Shown piece by piece: positions 49,006 to 57,616 of a stretch of 64,000 nt of DNA. A model generated the notes under the pieces. It was not told the DNA's origin, did not search any database, and was given only the letters and a program-made list of their open reading frames with translations. The translations under genes and the position numbers were made by a program. The DNA comes from Haloferax marisrubri (GTDB lineage: Archaea > Halobacteriota > Halobacteria > Halobacteriales > Haloferacaceae): the NCBI RefSeq assembly GCF_001469875.2, contig NZ_LOPW02000010.1, positions 1 through 64,000 of the forward strand. Reading direction: 5' to 3'. Within the stretch, counting starts at the first letter, position 1. Each line of letters begins with the position of its first letter.

Positions 49006-49148
49006 GTGCTGGTGGTGCTCGTTCTCTGGAGTGCGAGTCCGTCACGGTGCGTGACGAGATCGGTTGGCGGGAAAATATGCTAATTCGATAGTTAGAGCAC
49101 TCGCTCTTTGGTTCTAAAGCGTTCCAAAAGTATACGGACCCGACGGGA
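49006..49148. repeat. Left arm plus core, copy C, ending in tRNA-Arg
   Basis: 143 bp from gtgctgg to cgacggga, aligning with 47645-47778. It contains CGTCACGGTGCGTGACG (49040-49056), 77 bp before the core, against 76 bp in copy B. The final 14 bp are the 3' end of the live tRNA-Arg gene. Confidence 0.85.
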
Positions 49149-49207
49149 TTTGAACCCGCGACATCTTGGTCCGGAACCAAGCACTCTGTCCACTGAGCTA
49201 CGGGCCC
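49135..49207 (-). tRNA. tRNA-Arg (CCG)
   Basis: Read on the minus strand: acceptor GGGCCCG pairs with CGGGTCC (one G-U), anticodon stem CTTGG/CCAAG encloses TTCCGGA with anticodon CCG, and the T arm contains GGTTCAAATCC. Discriminator G (complement of 49135). CCA is not encoded. It reads CGG codons. Its 3' end supplies the core repeated at 46809 and 47764, so it serves as an integration site. Confidence 0.96.
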
Positions 49208-49269
49208 TCAGCGGAGAGAGCTACACGGCACCGACGTAAAACCGTTGTGGAACCCACGCCGGCGGCCGA

Positions 49270-50736
49270 TTACGTTCCGGTCGCGTCGGCGTCGACGACG
49301 CTGTGTTTCCACGTCCCGCGGGTGAACCACGCCGTGGCCGCAATCGCGCCGAGAATCTGTCCGACGGCCATCCCGAGCCAGATGCCCGTCTCGGCGAACC
49401 CGAACTGGAACGAAAGCAGGTAGACGATGGGCACGCGGCCTAACCAGAGCGCGAACAGCGAGAACCCGAGGGCGGTCTTCGTGTTCCCCGCGCCGCGGTA
49501 CGCGCCGAGGACGACCTGGAGGACGCCGATGAAGCCGAACTCGAACGCCCGGATACGGATGTACTCGACCCCGAGGTCGATGGTCTGTGCGGCCGAGGCC
49601 GTCCCGGTCTGGAGGAAGAACGCGACGATGGGTTCGGCGAAGACGTAGGCGAGGACGCCGGTGACGAGCATGACGCTCGCGCCGACCTTGGCGGCGAGCC
49701 AGACGGCGCTCTCGGCGCGCTCCGGTTTCTGCGCGCCGAGGTTCTGGCCGACGATGGTGTTCGTCGCCCGGCCGAGACCGAGCGCCGGGAGGAACACGAG
49801 CGACGTGAGGCGGTTGCCGAGACCGAACGCGGCGACGACTTCGGGCTTGAACGTGACGACCATCGCGGTGAGGGTGATGAAGCCAAGGGCGGTGGCGGAC
49901 TGCTCGATGGCGCTCGGGACGCCGATATCGACGATTTTCTTGATGTACTCGAACTGCGGGCGGAAGTCGGCGAGTTGCACGTCGGGGCCGGCGCTCGTCC
50001 CGAAGATGACGTAGATGCCGATGATGGTGGCGACGGCGCGCGAGAGGACCGTGGCGTACGCCGCGCCGGCGACTTTGAAGCCGTCGAAGCCCGTGGCGGT
50101 GAAGAGGCTCGCCTGAAGCCCCTCTAACCCGAGCATCGAAAACAGCGGGTTGGCGTCGAAGCCGAAGATGAACACGGGGTCGATGACGATGTTGATGACG
50201 ACGCTGATGAACATCACGACCATCGGGGCGCGGGTGTTGCCGTAGCCGCGCATGAGCGCGGAGAAGACGAAGAAGCCGAAGAGGAACGGCAGGCCGAGGA
50301 AGAACACCCGCATGTAGTCGCCGGCGAGGGGGATGACCTGCCCGGCGGTCGCCTCCGAACTCGGGAGGACGCCGAGCATCGCGTCGGTGGCGAAAAAGCC
50401 GATGACGCCGACGACGATGGCGATGACGGTGATGAACGTGAGCGTCTGTCCGGCGACGGTCCCGGCGGAGCCCTCGCTTTTCGCGCCGGTGTACTGGGCG
50501 ACGAGCGTGCTCCCGGCGACGGTGAAGCCGCCGCCGACGGAGATGAGCAGGAAGATGAGCGGAAACGCGAGGCTGATGGCGGCGACGGCGTCGGTCGAGA
50601 GCCGGCCGAGCCAGACGGTGTCGGCGAGGTTGTACGCCACCTGGAGGAGTTCGGTGACGATAATCGGCCACGCCAGTGCGAACATCGGACGTTTGAGGTC
50701 GCCTTCGGTGAGGGAACCTCCTTCGGGGAGGGACAC
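49270..50736 (-). CDS. MATE-family multidrug/cation exporter
   Basis: 488 aa from GTG with about 12 TM helices in two halves. RPMFALAWPIIVTELLQVAY is the family N-terminus, and each half has a similar opening (FEYIKKIVDIGVPSAIEQSA in the second). Uses Na+ or H+ gradient to export drugs or metabolites. Transcribed alone; tRNA-Arg follows it on the same strand. Confidence 0.93.
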   Translation of the reverse strand: MSLPEGGSLTEGDLKRPMFALAWPIIVTELLQVAYNLADTVWLGRLSTDAVAAISLAFPLIFLLISVGGGFTVAGSTLVAQYTGAKSEGSAGTVAGQTLTFITVIAIVVGVIGFFATDAMLGVLPSSEATAGQVIPLAGDYMRVFFLGLPFLFGFFVFSALMRGYGNTRAPMVVMFISVVINIVIDPVFIFGFDANPLFSMLGLEGLQASLFTATGFDGFKVAGAAYATVLSRAVATIIGIYVIFGTSAGPDVQLADFRPQFEYIKKIVDIGVPSAIEQSATALGFITLTAMVVTFKPEVVAAFGLGNRLTSLVFLPALGLGRATNTIVGQNLGAQKPERAESAVWLAAKVGASVMLVTGVLAYVFAEPIVAFFLQTGTASAAQTIDLGVEYIRIRAFEFGFIGVLQVVLGAYRGAGNTKTALGFSLFALWLGRVPIVYLLSFQFGFAETGIWLGMAVGQILGAIAATAWFTRGTWKHSVVDADATGT

Positions 50737-50934
50737 TGAACAGGTGAGACACGCGGAGACCGTTTGAAAGCGTCGATAGGCGTCGTCGCCCGGCGAGGCG
50801 GTCGGCGGTGGGCGGGAGCGACTCGCGCGTACCCGACCGCGCCCGACGACGCGGGAGCTAGTCTCAGAAGCGGCGACGACGGCTCACGAACGGATGGCGT
50901 CGAGAGAAAACGGTGGGTGGTTGCGGTCGTCGCG

Positions 50935-51513
50935 TTACGGCGCTTCGCCGGTCTCGATGGCGAAGTCGGCCTTCGGGTAGGCGACGCAGGTGAGCGTATA
51001 GCCGTTGTCCATCTCCTCGTCGGAGAGGGTCTCCTGGGTGTGGTGCGTGATGTACTCCTCTGCTGGGCCGTCGGTAATCTTCGCGGCACAGGAGACACAG
51101 GAACCCTGTCGGCACGCGTAGGGGAGGTCCATCCCGGCGTCTTCGCCCTGGTCGAGCACCGTCTCGTTGCTCGCCAGCTCGATGGTCTCGCCCTGCTTGA
51201 CGAACTCGACTTCGAAGTACTCGACTTCGTCTTCGGGCATGTCGGCGGGGCTGGGCTCTGCTTCCTCTTCCTCGCCTTCGAGTTCGGCGCCCTCTTCGCC
51301 GCCCGCGACCGCGGCGACGCCGCCGCCGCCGATAGAGCGGTTCATCGGCTCGGGGAAGTCGGTCTCTGCGACGGTCGCCGCGCGGCGTTCGAGGACCTCC
51401 TGTGTGATGTCGGCGGTCGGCTCCCAGCCGGTGCCCTTCGAGTAGTGCAGGGCGACGGCGAGGAGTACCAGGACCAATCCGGCCCCGACACCCACCAGAC
51501 TGATGACTGCCAT
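50935..51513 (-). CDS. Membrane-anchored 2Fe-2S ferredoxin
   Basis: 192 aa. An N-terminal TM helix (VISLVGVGAGLVLVLLAVAL) is followed by an acidic linker of about 85 residues and a plant-type ferredoxin with CRQGSCVSC (near 145-153) and a later LTC. It would carry electrons at the membrane surface, perhaps for a membrane enzyme not encoded here. The start at 51513 is chosen because the frame upstream (to 51615) is basic and unlike the family. Confidence 0.9.
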   Translation of the reverse strand: MAVISLVGVGAGLVLVLLAVALHYSKGTGWEPTADITQEVLERRAATVAETDFPEPMNRSIGGGGVAAVAGGEEGAELEGEEEEAEPSPADMPEDEVEYFEVEFVKQGETIELASNETVLDQGEDAGMDLPYACRQGSCVSCAAKITDGPAEEYITHHTQETLSDEEMDNGYTLTCVAYPKADFAIETGEAP

Positions 51514-51687
51514 ACCGGCGGATATGGAGGGAGGGGTTAAGGAAATTGTGATTGTGGCGGCACCCGCGGGCGGTCGATTTCGCCGCCGAGACGAGGGTCT
51601 CACGGGGGTTCCCACAATATCGAGGGCGCGAGGCGTCCGTCGCGGTCGTCGCGGTCGCGCCGGGGCAGTTCGCCGGGTACGACCGCC

Positions 51688-52587
51688 TCAGTCGTCCTTC
51701 CGCGCGACCTCGTGGCGACCGAAGCCGTACCGGAGTCGGTTCGCGAGGCGGCGGGAGAAGCGGTCGTCGGCGCGGGAGCCGAACCGCTCGGCGAGCGACT
51801 GGTAGATGAGCGGGACCGGTACCTCTTGTTCGAGTGCCTCTTGGACCGTCCACGTGCCCGTCGAGCCGCCCGCGACGTGGTCGTCCACGTCGCCGAGGTC
51901 GCTTCCCTCCTCGCGGAACGCCTCCTCGCAGAGTTCGAGGAGCCACGAGCGGATGACCGCGCCGTTGTTCCACGTGTTGGCGACCGATTCGAGGTCGAGG
52001 TCGTAGCGGCCCTCGGCGAGCAGTTCGAAGCCCTCGCCGTACGCCTGCATCAGCGCGTACTCGACGCCGTTGTGGACCATCTTCACGTAGTGGCCGGAGC
52101 CGGACTCGCCCATGTGGCCGTGGCCGGCGGGGCCGGTCGCCACGGCGTCGAAGACGGGGGACAGCTCGTCGTAGGCCCACTGCGGGCCGCCGACCATGAG
52201 CGAGAAGCCGAGTTCGGCACCGGCGGGGCCGCCGGAGGTGCCGCAGTCGAGGTAGGCCGCCGAGCACGCCTCGGCGCGCCGCACGGACTCCTCGAAGTGG
52301 GAGTTGCCGCCGTCGACGACCACGTCGTCCCCGTCGAGATGCGGGTCGAGGTCGTCGAGGGTGGCGTCCACCGCGTCGCCCGCGGGGACCATGAGCCAGA
52401 TTCGCTTGTCGTCGCCGAGTCGGTCGGCGAGGTCGGCGACGCTGTCAGCGGGTTCGGCACCCGCGTCGGCGGCCGCCGCGACGGCTTCCGCCGAGAGGTC
52501 GAAGGCCACGACCTCGTGCCCGGCATCGAGCACTCGGTCGACTACGATGCGCCCCATCCGGCCGAGGCCGATGACGCCTAGTTGCAT
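51688..52587 (-). CDS. gndA: 6-phosphogluconate dehydrogenase (decarboxylating)
   Basis: 299 aa, the short form. Rossmann motif IGLGRMGR at the start, VVDGGNSHFEESV and the catalytic Lys/Asn in HYVKMVHNGVEYALMQAYGE, then GTWTVQEALE. Converts 6-phosphogluconate to ribulose 5-phosphate and CO2 with NAD(P)+. Haloferax uses an oxidative pentose phosphate pathway with such an enzyme, so this is likely central metabolism. Transcribed alone. Confidence 0.93.
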   Translation of the reverse strand: MQLGVIGLGRMGRIVVDRVLDAGHEVVAFDLSAEAVAAAADAGAEPADSVADLADRLGDDKRIWLMVPAGDAVDATLDDLDPHLDGDDVVVDGGNSHFEESVRRAEACSAAYLDCGTSGGPAGAELGFSLMVGGPQWAYDELSPVFDAVATGPAGHGHMGESGSGHYVKMVHNGVEYALMQAYGEGFELLAEGRYDLDLESVANTWNNGAVIRSWLLELCEEAFREEGSDLGDVDDHVAGGSTGTWTVQEALEQEVPVPLIYQSLAERFGSRADDRFSRRLANRLRYGFGRHEVARKDD

Positions 52588-52755
52588 GCGTCGGCATCGT
52601 CCGCGGGGGGTGGTAGTGGTTGTGGTTTGGCGCGTGCGCGGTCGTCGTCGCGTCGACTCGCGTCGCCTGCCCGCCTTCGGGTGACTGCGCCCGAAGGCGG
52701 GCGACTTCGCGCCCGCAGACGCCGACGTTTTTACCGCCCCGCGCGAGGGTCGCGT

Positions 52756-53850
52756 ATGGACGAACGCATCCACGAGCACGCCGCGGTGCTCGTCGACTGG
52801 AGCGCGCGAATCGAGGCCGGCGACGACGTGGTCGTCTCCGTCGGCGAGGGGGCCCACGACCTCGCGGTCGCCGTCGCCGACGCCCTCGGCGAGCGCGGCG
52901 CGAACGTCGTCACGACGTACGCTTCCGAGGAGGTCCAGCGGGCGTACCTCCGCGCGCACGACGGCGACTTCGAACTCCCCGGACACGAACTCGCCCTCTA
53001 CGAGGCCGCCGACTCGGTGCTCTTCCTCGGCGGCACCCGCAACACGGCGGCGACCGCGGACGTGCCCACCGAGACGCGGCAGGCCTACGGCCGCGCCACG
53101 AGCGAGGTCAAAGAGGCGCGCATGGACACCGACTGGGTCTCGACGGTCCACCCCACCCGCGCGGCGGCCCAGCAGGCCGGTATGTCGTTCGAGGAGTACG
53201 CCGACTTCGTCTACGACGCGATTCTCCGCGACTGGTCGGAACTCGCCGACGAGATGGCGAACATGAAGGACGTGCTCGACGCCGGGTCGGAGGTCCGCAT
53301 CGTCAAGGCGGACACCGACCTCACGATGTCCATCGAGGGCCGGACCGCGGTCAACTCCGCGGCCTCCGTCGCCTACGACTCCCACAACCTCCCGTCGGGC
53401 GAGGTGTTCACCGCGCCCGTCGAGGACGCCGTCGAGGGCGAGGTGTTCTTCGACGTGCCGATGACGCTGGAGGGCCAGCGCGTCGAGAACGTCCACCTGA
53501 CGTTCGAGGGCGGCGAAGTCGTGGACTTCTCCGCGGGCGCGGGCGAGGACGCGCTCGCCGGCATCCTCGACACCGACGAGGGCGCGCGCCGACTCGGCGA
53601 ACTCGGCATCGGCATGAACCGCGGCATCGACCGCTTTACCGACAGCATCCTCTTCGACGAGAAGATGGGCGACACCATCCACCTCGCGGTCGGCCGGGCC
53701 TACGGCGCGTGCCTCCCGGAGGGCGAAGACGGGAACCAGTCCGCGGTCCACGTGGACATGATAACCGACATGAGCGAGGACTCGCGCATCGAGGTCGACG
53801 GCGAGGTCGTCCAGCGGAACGGCACGTTCCGCTGGGAAGACGGGTTCTAA
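52756..53850 (+). CDS. M29-family (AmpS/PepS-like) aminopeptidase
   Basis: 364 aa. Metal ligands in LPSGEVFTAPVED (Glu), LFDEKMGDTIHLAVG (Glu, His) and SAVHVDMITDM (His, Asp). Releases N-terminal amino acids from short peptides in the cytoplasm. Typical length for the family and a clear leaderless start at 52756 after a TATA-like ttttacc. It is divergent from gndA and is the fuller relative of the protein at 36755-37702. Confidence 0.95.
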   Translation: MDERIHEHAAVLVDWSARIEAGDDVVVSVGEGAHDLAVAVADALGERGANVVTTYASEEVQRAYLRAHDGDFELPGHELALYEAADSVLFLGGTRNTAATADVPTETRQAYGRATSEVKEARMDTDWVSTVHPTRAAAQQAGMSFEEYADFVYDAILRDWSELADEMANMKDVLDAGSEVRIVKADTDLTMSIEGRTAVNSAASVAYDSHNLPSGEVFTAPVEDAVEGEVFFDVPMTLEGQRVENVHLTFEGGEVVDFSAGAGEDALAGILDTDEGARRLGELGIGMNRGIDRFTDSILFDEKMGDTIHLAVGRAYGACLPEGEDGNQSAVHVDMITDMSEDSRIEVDGEVVQRNGTFRWEDGF

Positions 53851-53967
53851 GCCGTCTTAACGCCGTTTTTCTGAATCGAACGTTTGTCGGGCGTCGAGAC
53901 GATTAAGATACCATGTTGCGTGGTAACTACCCGCTTACTAAAATCTCGTGAGGACGTAGCTCCGGCT

Positions 53968-54486
53968 ATGGCGCGATTCGTCCGAACGAGGCGACGGTTC
54001 CTCGAACTGGCGGGGAGTGGTGCGGTGGTGGGAATCGCTGGCTGTCTCGGCGGGGGTGGCGGCCAACAGGAGACCGAGACGGAGACGACGACCGAAGCGA
54101 TGGACGACGACCACGACGAGGAGCGTCCAGAAGGCGTCTCCGCCGAGGAGTTCGAACACGGTCCGGTTCCCGAGGCGTACCGGACCGCGCTCTCGCAGGC
54201 GAACGAGCAGCGGGACCCCGACGACCTGTTCACGAAGGAGGCGGTCAAGTTCCAAGAGGCGGACGAGGCCGTCGAGGCGGGGCTCACGGAGGCCGGGCGG
54301 GACTGCGGCAACTGCGCGGAGTACATCCCCGACAAGAACGGCGACGGCTTCGGTGCCTGCGCGAAAGTCGAGGGCTACGTCGACCCCGAAGACTGGTGTT
54401 CGCTCTGGGAGTCTATCGAGGAGGCCGAAGCCGAGGCCGAAGAAGAAGCGGGCGGAGACGGAGACGAGACCGCGTCCGTCGCGTGA
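53968..54486 (+). CDS. HiPIP-like high-potential iron-sulfur Tat lipoprotein
   Basis: 172 aa. Tat signal RRRFLELAGSG and lipobox IAGC, then a Gly/Thr/Glu-rich linker. C-terminal cluster CGNC-x14-C-x12-C (GDGFGAC, PEDWCSLWE) matches the HiPIP ligand pattern with its trailing Trp. HiPIPs carry electrons on the outer face of the membrane, as in purple bacteria. The partner is not evident. The start at 53968 is chosen because the Tat motif begins there; the frame is open to 53884. Confidence 0.85.
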   Translation: MARFVRTRRRFLELAGSGAVVGIAGCLGGGGGQQETETETTTEAMDDDHDEERPEGVSAEEFEHGPVPEAYRTALSQANEQRDPDDLFTKEAVKFQEADEAVEAGLTEAGRDCGNCAEYIPDKNGDGFGACAKVEGYVDPEDWCSLWESIEEAEAEAEEEAGGDGDETASVA

Positions 54487-54489
54487 GGC

Positions 54490-54792
54490 TCACTCCTGAG
54501 CCACGCCGATGTTCTTCAGCGACCCGCCGCACCGCGGGCAGACCTGCTCGTAGACGCCGTGTCCCGAGCGGTAGCCGCATGCGGTGCACTCGTACCGCGA
54601 GCGCTCGACGAGCGCCGTCGGGTCCGCCTCGACCAGCATCTCTGTCCGGCGCTCGACGAGCGCCTCGGTCCGGCGTTCGACTAACTCCGCTGGGCGTCGT
54701 TCGACGAGGTCCGTCGGCTCGGGGTCGACCAGCGCCCTCGATTTGGCTTTGACGAGGTCTGCAGGCTCACGCGTGGCGATATCCTTGCTCAT
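54490..54792 (-). CDS. Zinc-ribbon protein with tandem acidic repeats
   Basis: 100 aa. Residues about 20-65 are an imperfect repeat of about 8-9 aa (units such as DLVERRP, ELVERRT, ALVERRT, MLVEADP, ALVERS). The C-terminus is a zinc ribbon with CTACG and CPRCG. The repeat suggests an amphipathic helix or a binding surface. Convergent with the HiPIP gene; the family is not recognised. Confidence 0.75.
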   Translation of the reverse strand: MSKDIATREPADLVKAKSRALVDPEPTDLVERRPAELVERRTEALVERRTEMLVEADPTALVERSRYECTACGYRSGHGVYEQVCPRCGGSLKNIGVAQE

Positions 54793-54946
54793 GCTACGGT
54801 GTACGCCGTGTTAGATGTTAACTCTTACCAGCACGCGTCGTTCTCGCTGATACCGCCGAATTCGACGGTTTCAACCCGATTCGGCGGGTGCGGTCCCGAG
54901 ACGCGCTTTCGACGTACTTTTTATCCGCGACCGTTTTCATCCGCGC

Positions 54947-55348
54947 ATGGCAGAATTCATGGTCGTCGTCGCCGACCCCGACACCGGTGCGACCTACCAA
55001 GTCGACGTCGAAGGACAGGACGCAAACCGATTCCTCGGCCGCGACCTCGGTGACGAGGTCGACGGCGCGGCCGTCGGTCTCGACGGCTTCACGCTCGAAC
55101 TGACGGGCGGTTCGGACAAGGCCGGCCGACCGATGCACCCCGACGTCCCCGGCGGCGCGCTCAAGGAAATCCTCGCCGAAGACGGCATCGGCTACAAGCC
55201 GTCCCGCGACGGCGAGCGCAAGCGCGTCACCGTCCGCGGCCGCGAGGTCTCCGACGAGACCGTCCAGATCAACGCGAAGGTCGTCTCCGGTGACGGCGAC
55301 GTCGCCGCCGCCTTCGGCGAGGGCGACGACGAAGAAGCCGACGAATAA
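54947..55348 (+). CDS. rps6e: 30S ribosomal protein S6e
   Basis: 133 aa. S6e signature [17 protein letters not shown], then [16 protein letters not shown] and VQINAKVV. Binds 16S rRNA in the small subunit. The acidic C-terminal tail (GDDEEADE) is typical of haloarchaeal forms. TATA-like tttttatcc about 28 nt before the ATG. Starts a short run of conserved haloarchaeal genes. Confidence 0.97.
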   Translation: MAEFMVVVADPDTGATYQVDVEGQDANRFLGRDLGDEVDGAAVGLDGFTLELTGGSDKAGRPMHPDVPGGALKEILAEDGIGYKPSRDGERKRVTVRGREVSDETVQINAKVVSGDGDVAAAFGEGDDEEADE

Positions 55349-55372
55349 CGCAGTCTCACTCCTCTCTTCCCC

Positions 55373-55810
55373 GTGCCAGAGCAACTGCCCTCCGATCATC
55401 CGTCGGTCCAGACGTTCCGCGCGAACATCGCCCGGAGCGGCGGGACCCGTCGCCCCTGTCTTCGCGTCCCCGACGACGTGACCGCCGAAGACGGCGAGTT
55501 CGTCCGTCTCCACCTCGACGGCACCGCGTATCACGCCCGTCTCTCGGCCGACGCCTCGGGACTCGTGATTCGCGGCGCGTACGACAACAAGCGCCTCGCG
55601 CGCACCCCGAACGACGGCGAGAACCGACTCGTCGAGTGGTGCCGAGAACACGACCGGGCCGACGGCGACGCCGTCGAACTCGACGAACTGGACGACGGCT
55701 ACCAGTACGGTCTCCGGGTTCCCGGAGTCCGGCAGGTGTACCGCATCACCGAACGCCCGAACGACTCGCTTTCGAGCATCGCCGAGAAGTTCGGTCTGTC
55801 CGACGAGTGA
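55373..55810 (+). CDS. DUF7112-type haloarchaeal protein
   Basis: 145 aa from GTG, 24 nt after rps6e. SVQTFRANIARSGGTRRPCL and GEFVRLHLDGTAYHARLS look like a small beta-rich domain, then a segment of GENRLVEWCREHDRADGD and SLSSIAEKFGLSDE. Conserved beside rps6e in haloarchaea, from memory; function unknown. Family name is from memory. Confidence 0.75.
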   Translation: MPEQLPSDHPSVQTFRANIARSGGTRRPCLRVPDDVTAEDGEFVRLHLDGTAYHARLSADASGLVIRGAYDNKRLARTPNDGENRLVEWCREHDRADGDAVELDELDDGYQYGLRVPGVRQVYRITERPNDSLSSIAEKFGLSDE

Positions 55811-55864
55811 CTAGTCGCACTCCGAGACACGCCGCTTTTACGCGCCGACCGCTCTAGGCGGGGT

Positions 55865-56293
55865 ATGAGCAAGGTAACGGAGTACCTCGCAGGCGAGCGC
55901 CTCGACGACGTGGCGCTCTATCTCACCCACGAGTACCTCGACAGCCAGGGCAAACTACCGAACATGGGCGTCGAAGTCGACAACGGCTACGTTCTCGTCG
56001 TCCCCGGTGACGACGGCCGCCGCGCCTTCGCGGCCGGCACGGGCATGGACGCCATGGAGTTCGCCCAGACCGCCATGGGCAACGACGGCGACATCGACGA
56101 CGACCTGAGCGGCGGCACCTGCCCCGAGGCGGCCGCCGAGGAGAACCACGAGGTGAAGTTCATCTTCTCCTTCGCCGAGGAGCAAAACGAGGAGGTCGGC
56201 GGCATCTACGAGGAGGGCGACGTGGTCCACGCCTACGCCAAGTGCACCTGCGGGACGACGTACTCCGACCGCTGGGTCGTCGACGACGCGTAA
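55865..56293 (+). CDS. DUF5807-type haloarchaeal protein
   Basis: 142 aa. Starts VTEYLAGERLDDVALYLTHE, with an acidic middle and Cys-containing TCPEAAAEE and KCTCGTTY near the end, possibly a metal site. Follows the DUF7112-type gene by 54 nt with its own short upstream region. No known function. Confidence 0.75.
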   Translation: MSKVTEYLAGERLDDVALYLTHEYLDSQGKLPNMGVEVDNGYVLVVPGDDGRRAFAAGTGMDAMEFAQTAMGNDGDIDDDLSGGTCPEAAAEENHEVKFIFSFAEEQNEEVGGIYEEGDVVHAYAKCTCGTTYSDRWVVDDA

Positions 56294-56356
56294 TCGGCCC
56301 CCGTTTTTTGACGCTGGTTTTCCGACTCGGATTCGGCTTCGGGGTCGCGTTCGCCG

Positions 56357-57616
56357 TTAGCGCTCGGTCTCGACGCCTTCGTCGTCGTCGGCCGCCTCGT
56401 CGTCGGCTTCGGCTTCCGCTTTCTCGACCGCGTCGGCGACCTGCTCGAACGCCCGGAGGATGACGCGCTTCGTCGTCGCGCCCTGCGTCGTCCAGTGGTG
56501 GGCGTAGTCGAGCATGTCGTCGTAGATGTCGGGCTTACAGCCGGCGGCCTTCGGGTGGCCGCCGCCGTTGACGAGGTCCGCGACCTCGTGACAGCGTTCG
56601 AAGTCGTCGGAGCCGCGGATGCTGGCGCTTCCGGCGGGCTTGACGACGACCGCCGCGTCCGCGCCCGACTCGCGGAGGGCGTCGGCGACCTCGTTCTGCG
56701 AACACCGGCCGTAGGTGACGCCGACCGTCCAGTCGCCGACGGTCTTCAGCTCGGCGCGGTCGACGGCGGCTTGGATGAGGTTCTCCTTTTCGACGCGGCG
56801 GTGGGCGATGTACTCCTCGACGACCGGCGGGAGGTCCGCGCCGTACGCGCCGACGACGGCGACGTACTCCTCTTTCGAGGTCCAGTAGGCGTAGTCCGCG
56901 AGGTCCTGACTCCGCTCGTCTTCGTTCAGCCAGAGGTCGTGGTCGCGGGTGACGGCCGCGAGTTCCGAAAACCGCTCGTCGAACTCGTAGTCGAGTTCGC
57001 GGAGCGTCACGTCGGTCGAACACTCTTCGTCGGACTCGCCGACGACGAGGTCGACGCCGGCCTCGCGGACCGCCTCGGCCACCTCGGGCTTCCACTGGTG
57101 GTGGTCGTACCAGTGAATCTCGCCCGCCGTCTCGACGAGCGCGGCGAGTTCCTCCTCGACGTACTCGAACTTGTCCGGACAGAGGTCACAGACGTACACC
57201 TCGACGCCCTCGGGGGCGTAGTCGGCCACGCGCTGGAGGTCGTCTTCGAGCGAGTACGGACTCGACCCCATCAACGCGACCGGCGATTTCGGGCGTTCTT
57301 CCTCGTCTTCCTCGGCGAGGGCGGCTTCGTCTTCCTCCTCGTCGTCCTCGTCGTCTGCGAGTTTCTCCTCGATGCGTTCTTCGAAGTCGGCCACGTCGAG
57401 GGCGGCGTCGTACGCCTCCCGGAGGAGGGCGACGCAGCCGAGGCCGTCGGCGTCGGTGTCGGTGACGACCGCGACCGACGCGTCTTCGAGCTTCTCCTTG
57501 GCGCGCTCTTCGGCGCGTTCCTCGTCGAACGAGTCGGGGTAGAAGAATCCGGCTCCGGGGAGCACGGACTTACGGGGGAGCGAGAGCTGAGAACTGTCGA
57601 TGAGCTCGTCTTCCAT
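56357..57616 (-). CDS. DHH/DHHA1-family phosphoesterase
   Basis: 419 aa. N-terminal DHH-type metal motifs VVTDTDADGLGCVALL and HWYDHHQW, plus VYVCDLCPDKFEY between. The C-terminal DHHA1 motif is VNGGGHPKAAGC. An acidic insertion (EEDEEERP region) lies in between, as in halophilic forms. Related to RecJ, NrnA and cyclic-dinucleotide phosphodiesterases; which substrate is used cannot be told. Confidence 0.92.
   Translation of the reverse strand: MEDELIDSSQLSLPRKSVLPGAGFFYPDSFDEERAEERAKEKLEDASVAVVTDTDADGLGCVALLREAYDAALDVADFEERIEEKLADDEDDEEEDEAALAEEDEEERPKSPVALMGSSPYSLEDDLQRVADYAPEGVEVYVCDLCPDKFEYVEEELAALVETAGEIHWYDHHQWKPEVAEAVREAGVDLVVGESDEECSTDVTLRELDYEFDERFSELAAVTRDHDLWLNEDERSQDLADYAYWTSKEEYVAVVGAYGADLPPVVEEYIAHRRVEKENLIQAAVDRAELKTVGDWTVGVTYGRCSQNEVADALRESGADAAVVVKPAGSASIRGSDDFERCHEVADLVNGGGHPKAAGCKPDIYDDMLDYAHHWTTQGATTKRVILRAFEQVADAVEKAEAEADDEAADDDEGVETER

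Larger units (their letters stand above)
47764..49148. mobile_element. Mini-element 2: PIN-type pair between core and tRNA-Arg
   Basis: A 1.385-kb unit: core and right arm (47764-47831), PIN-domain gene, wHTH gene, left arm with CGTCACGGTGCGTGACG (49040-49056), then core inside tRNA-Arg (49134-49148). Arms and gene order (regulator then toxin, both on the minus strand) match mini-element 1, but neither gene pair is homologous to the other in sequence. No integrase present. Confidence 0.75.
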
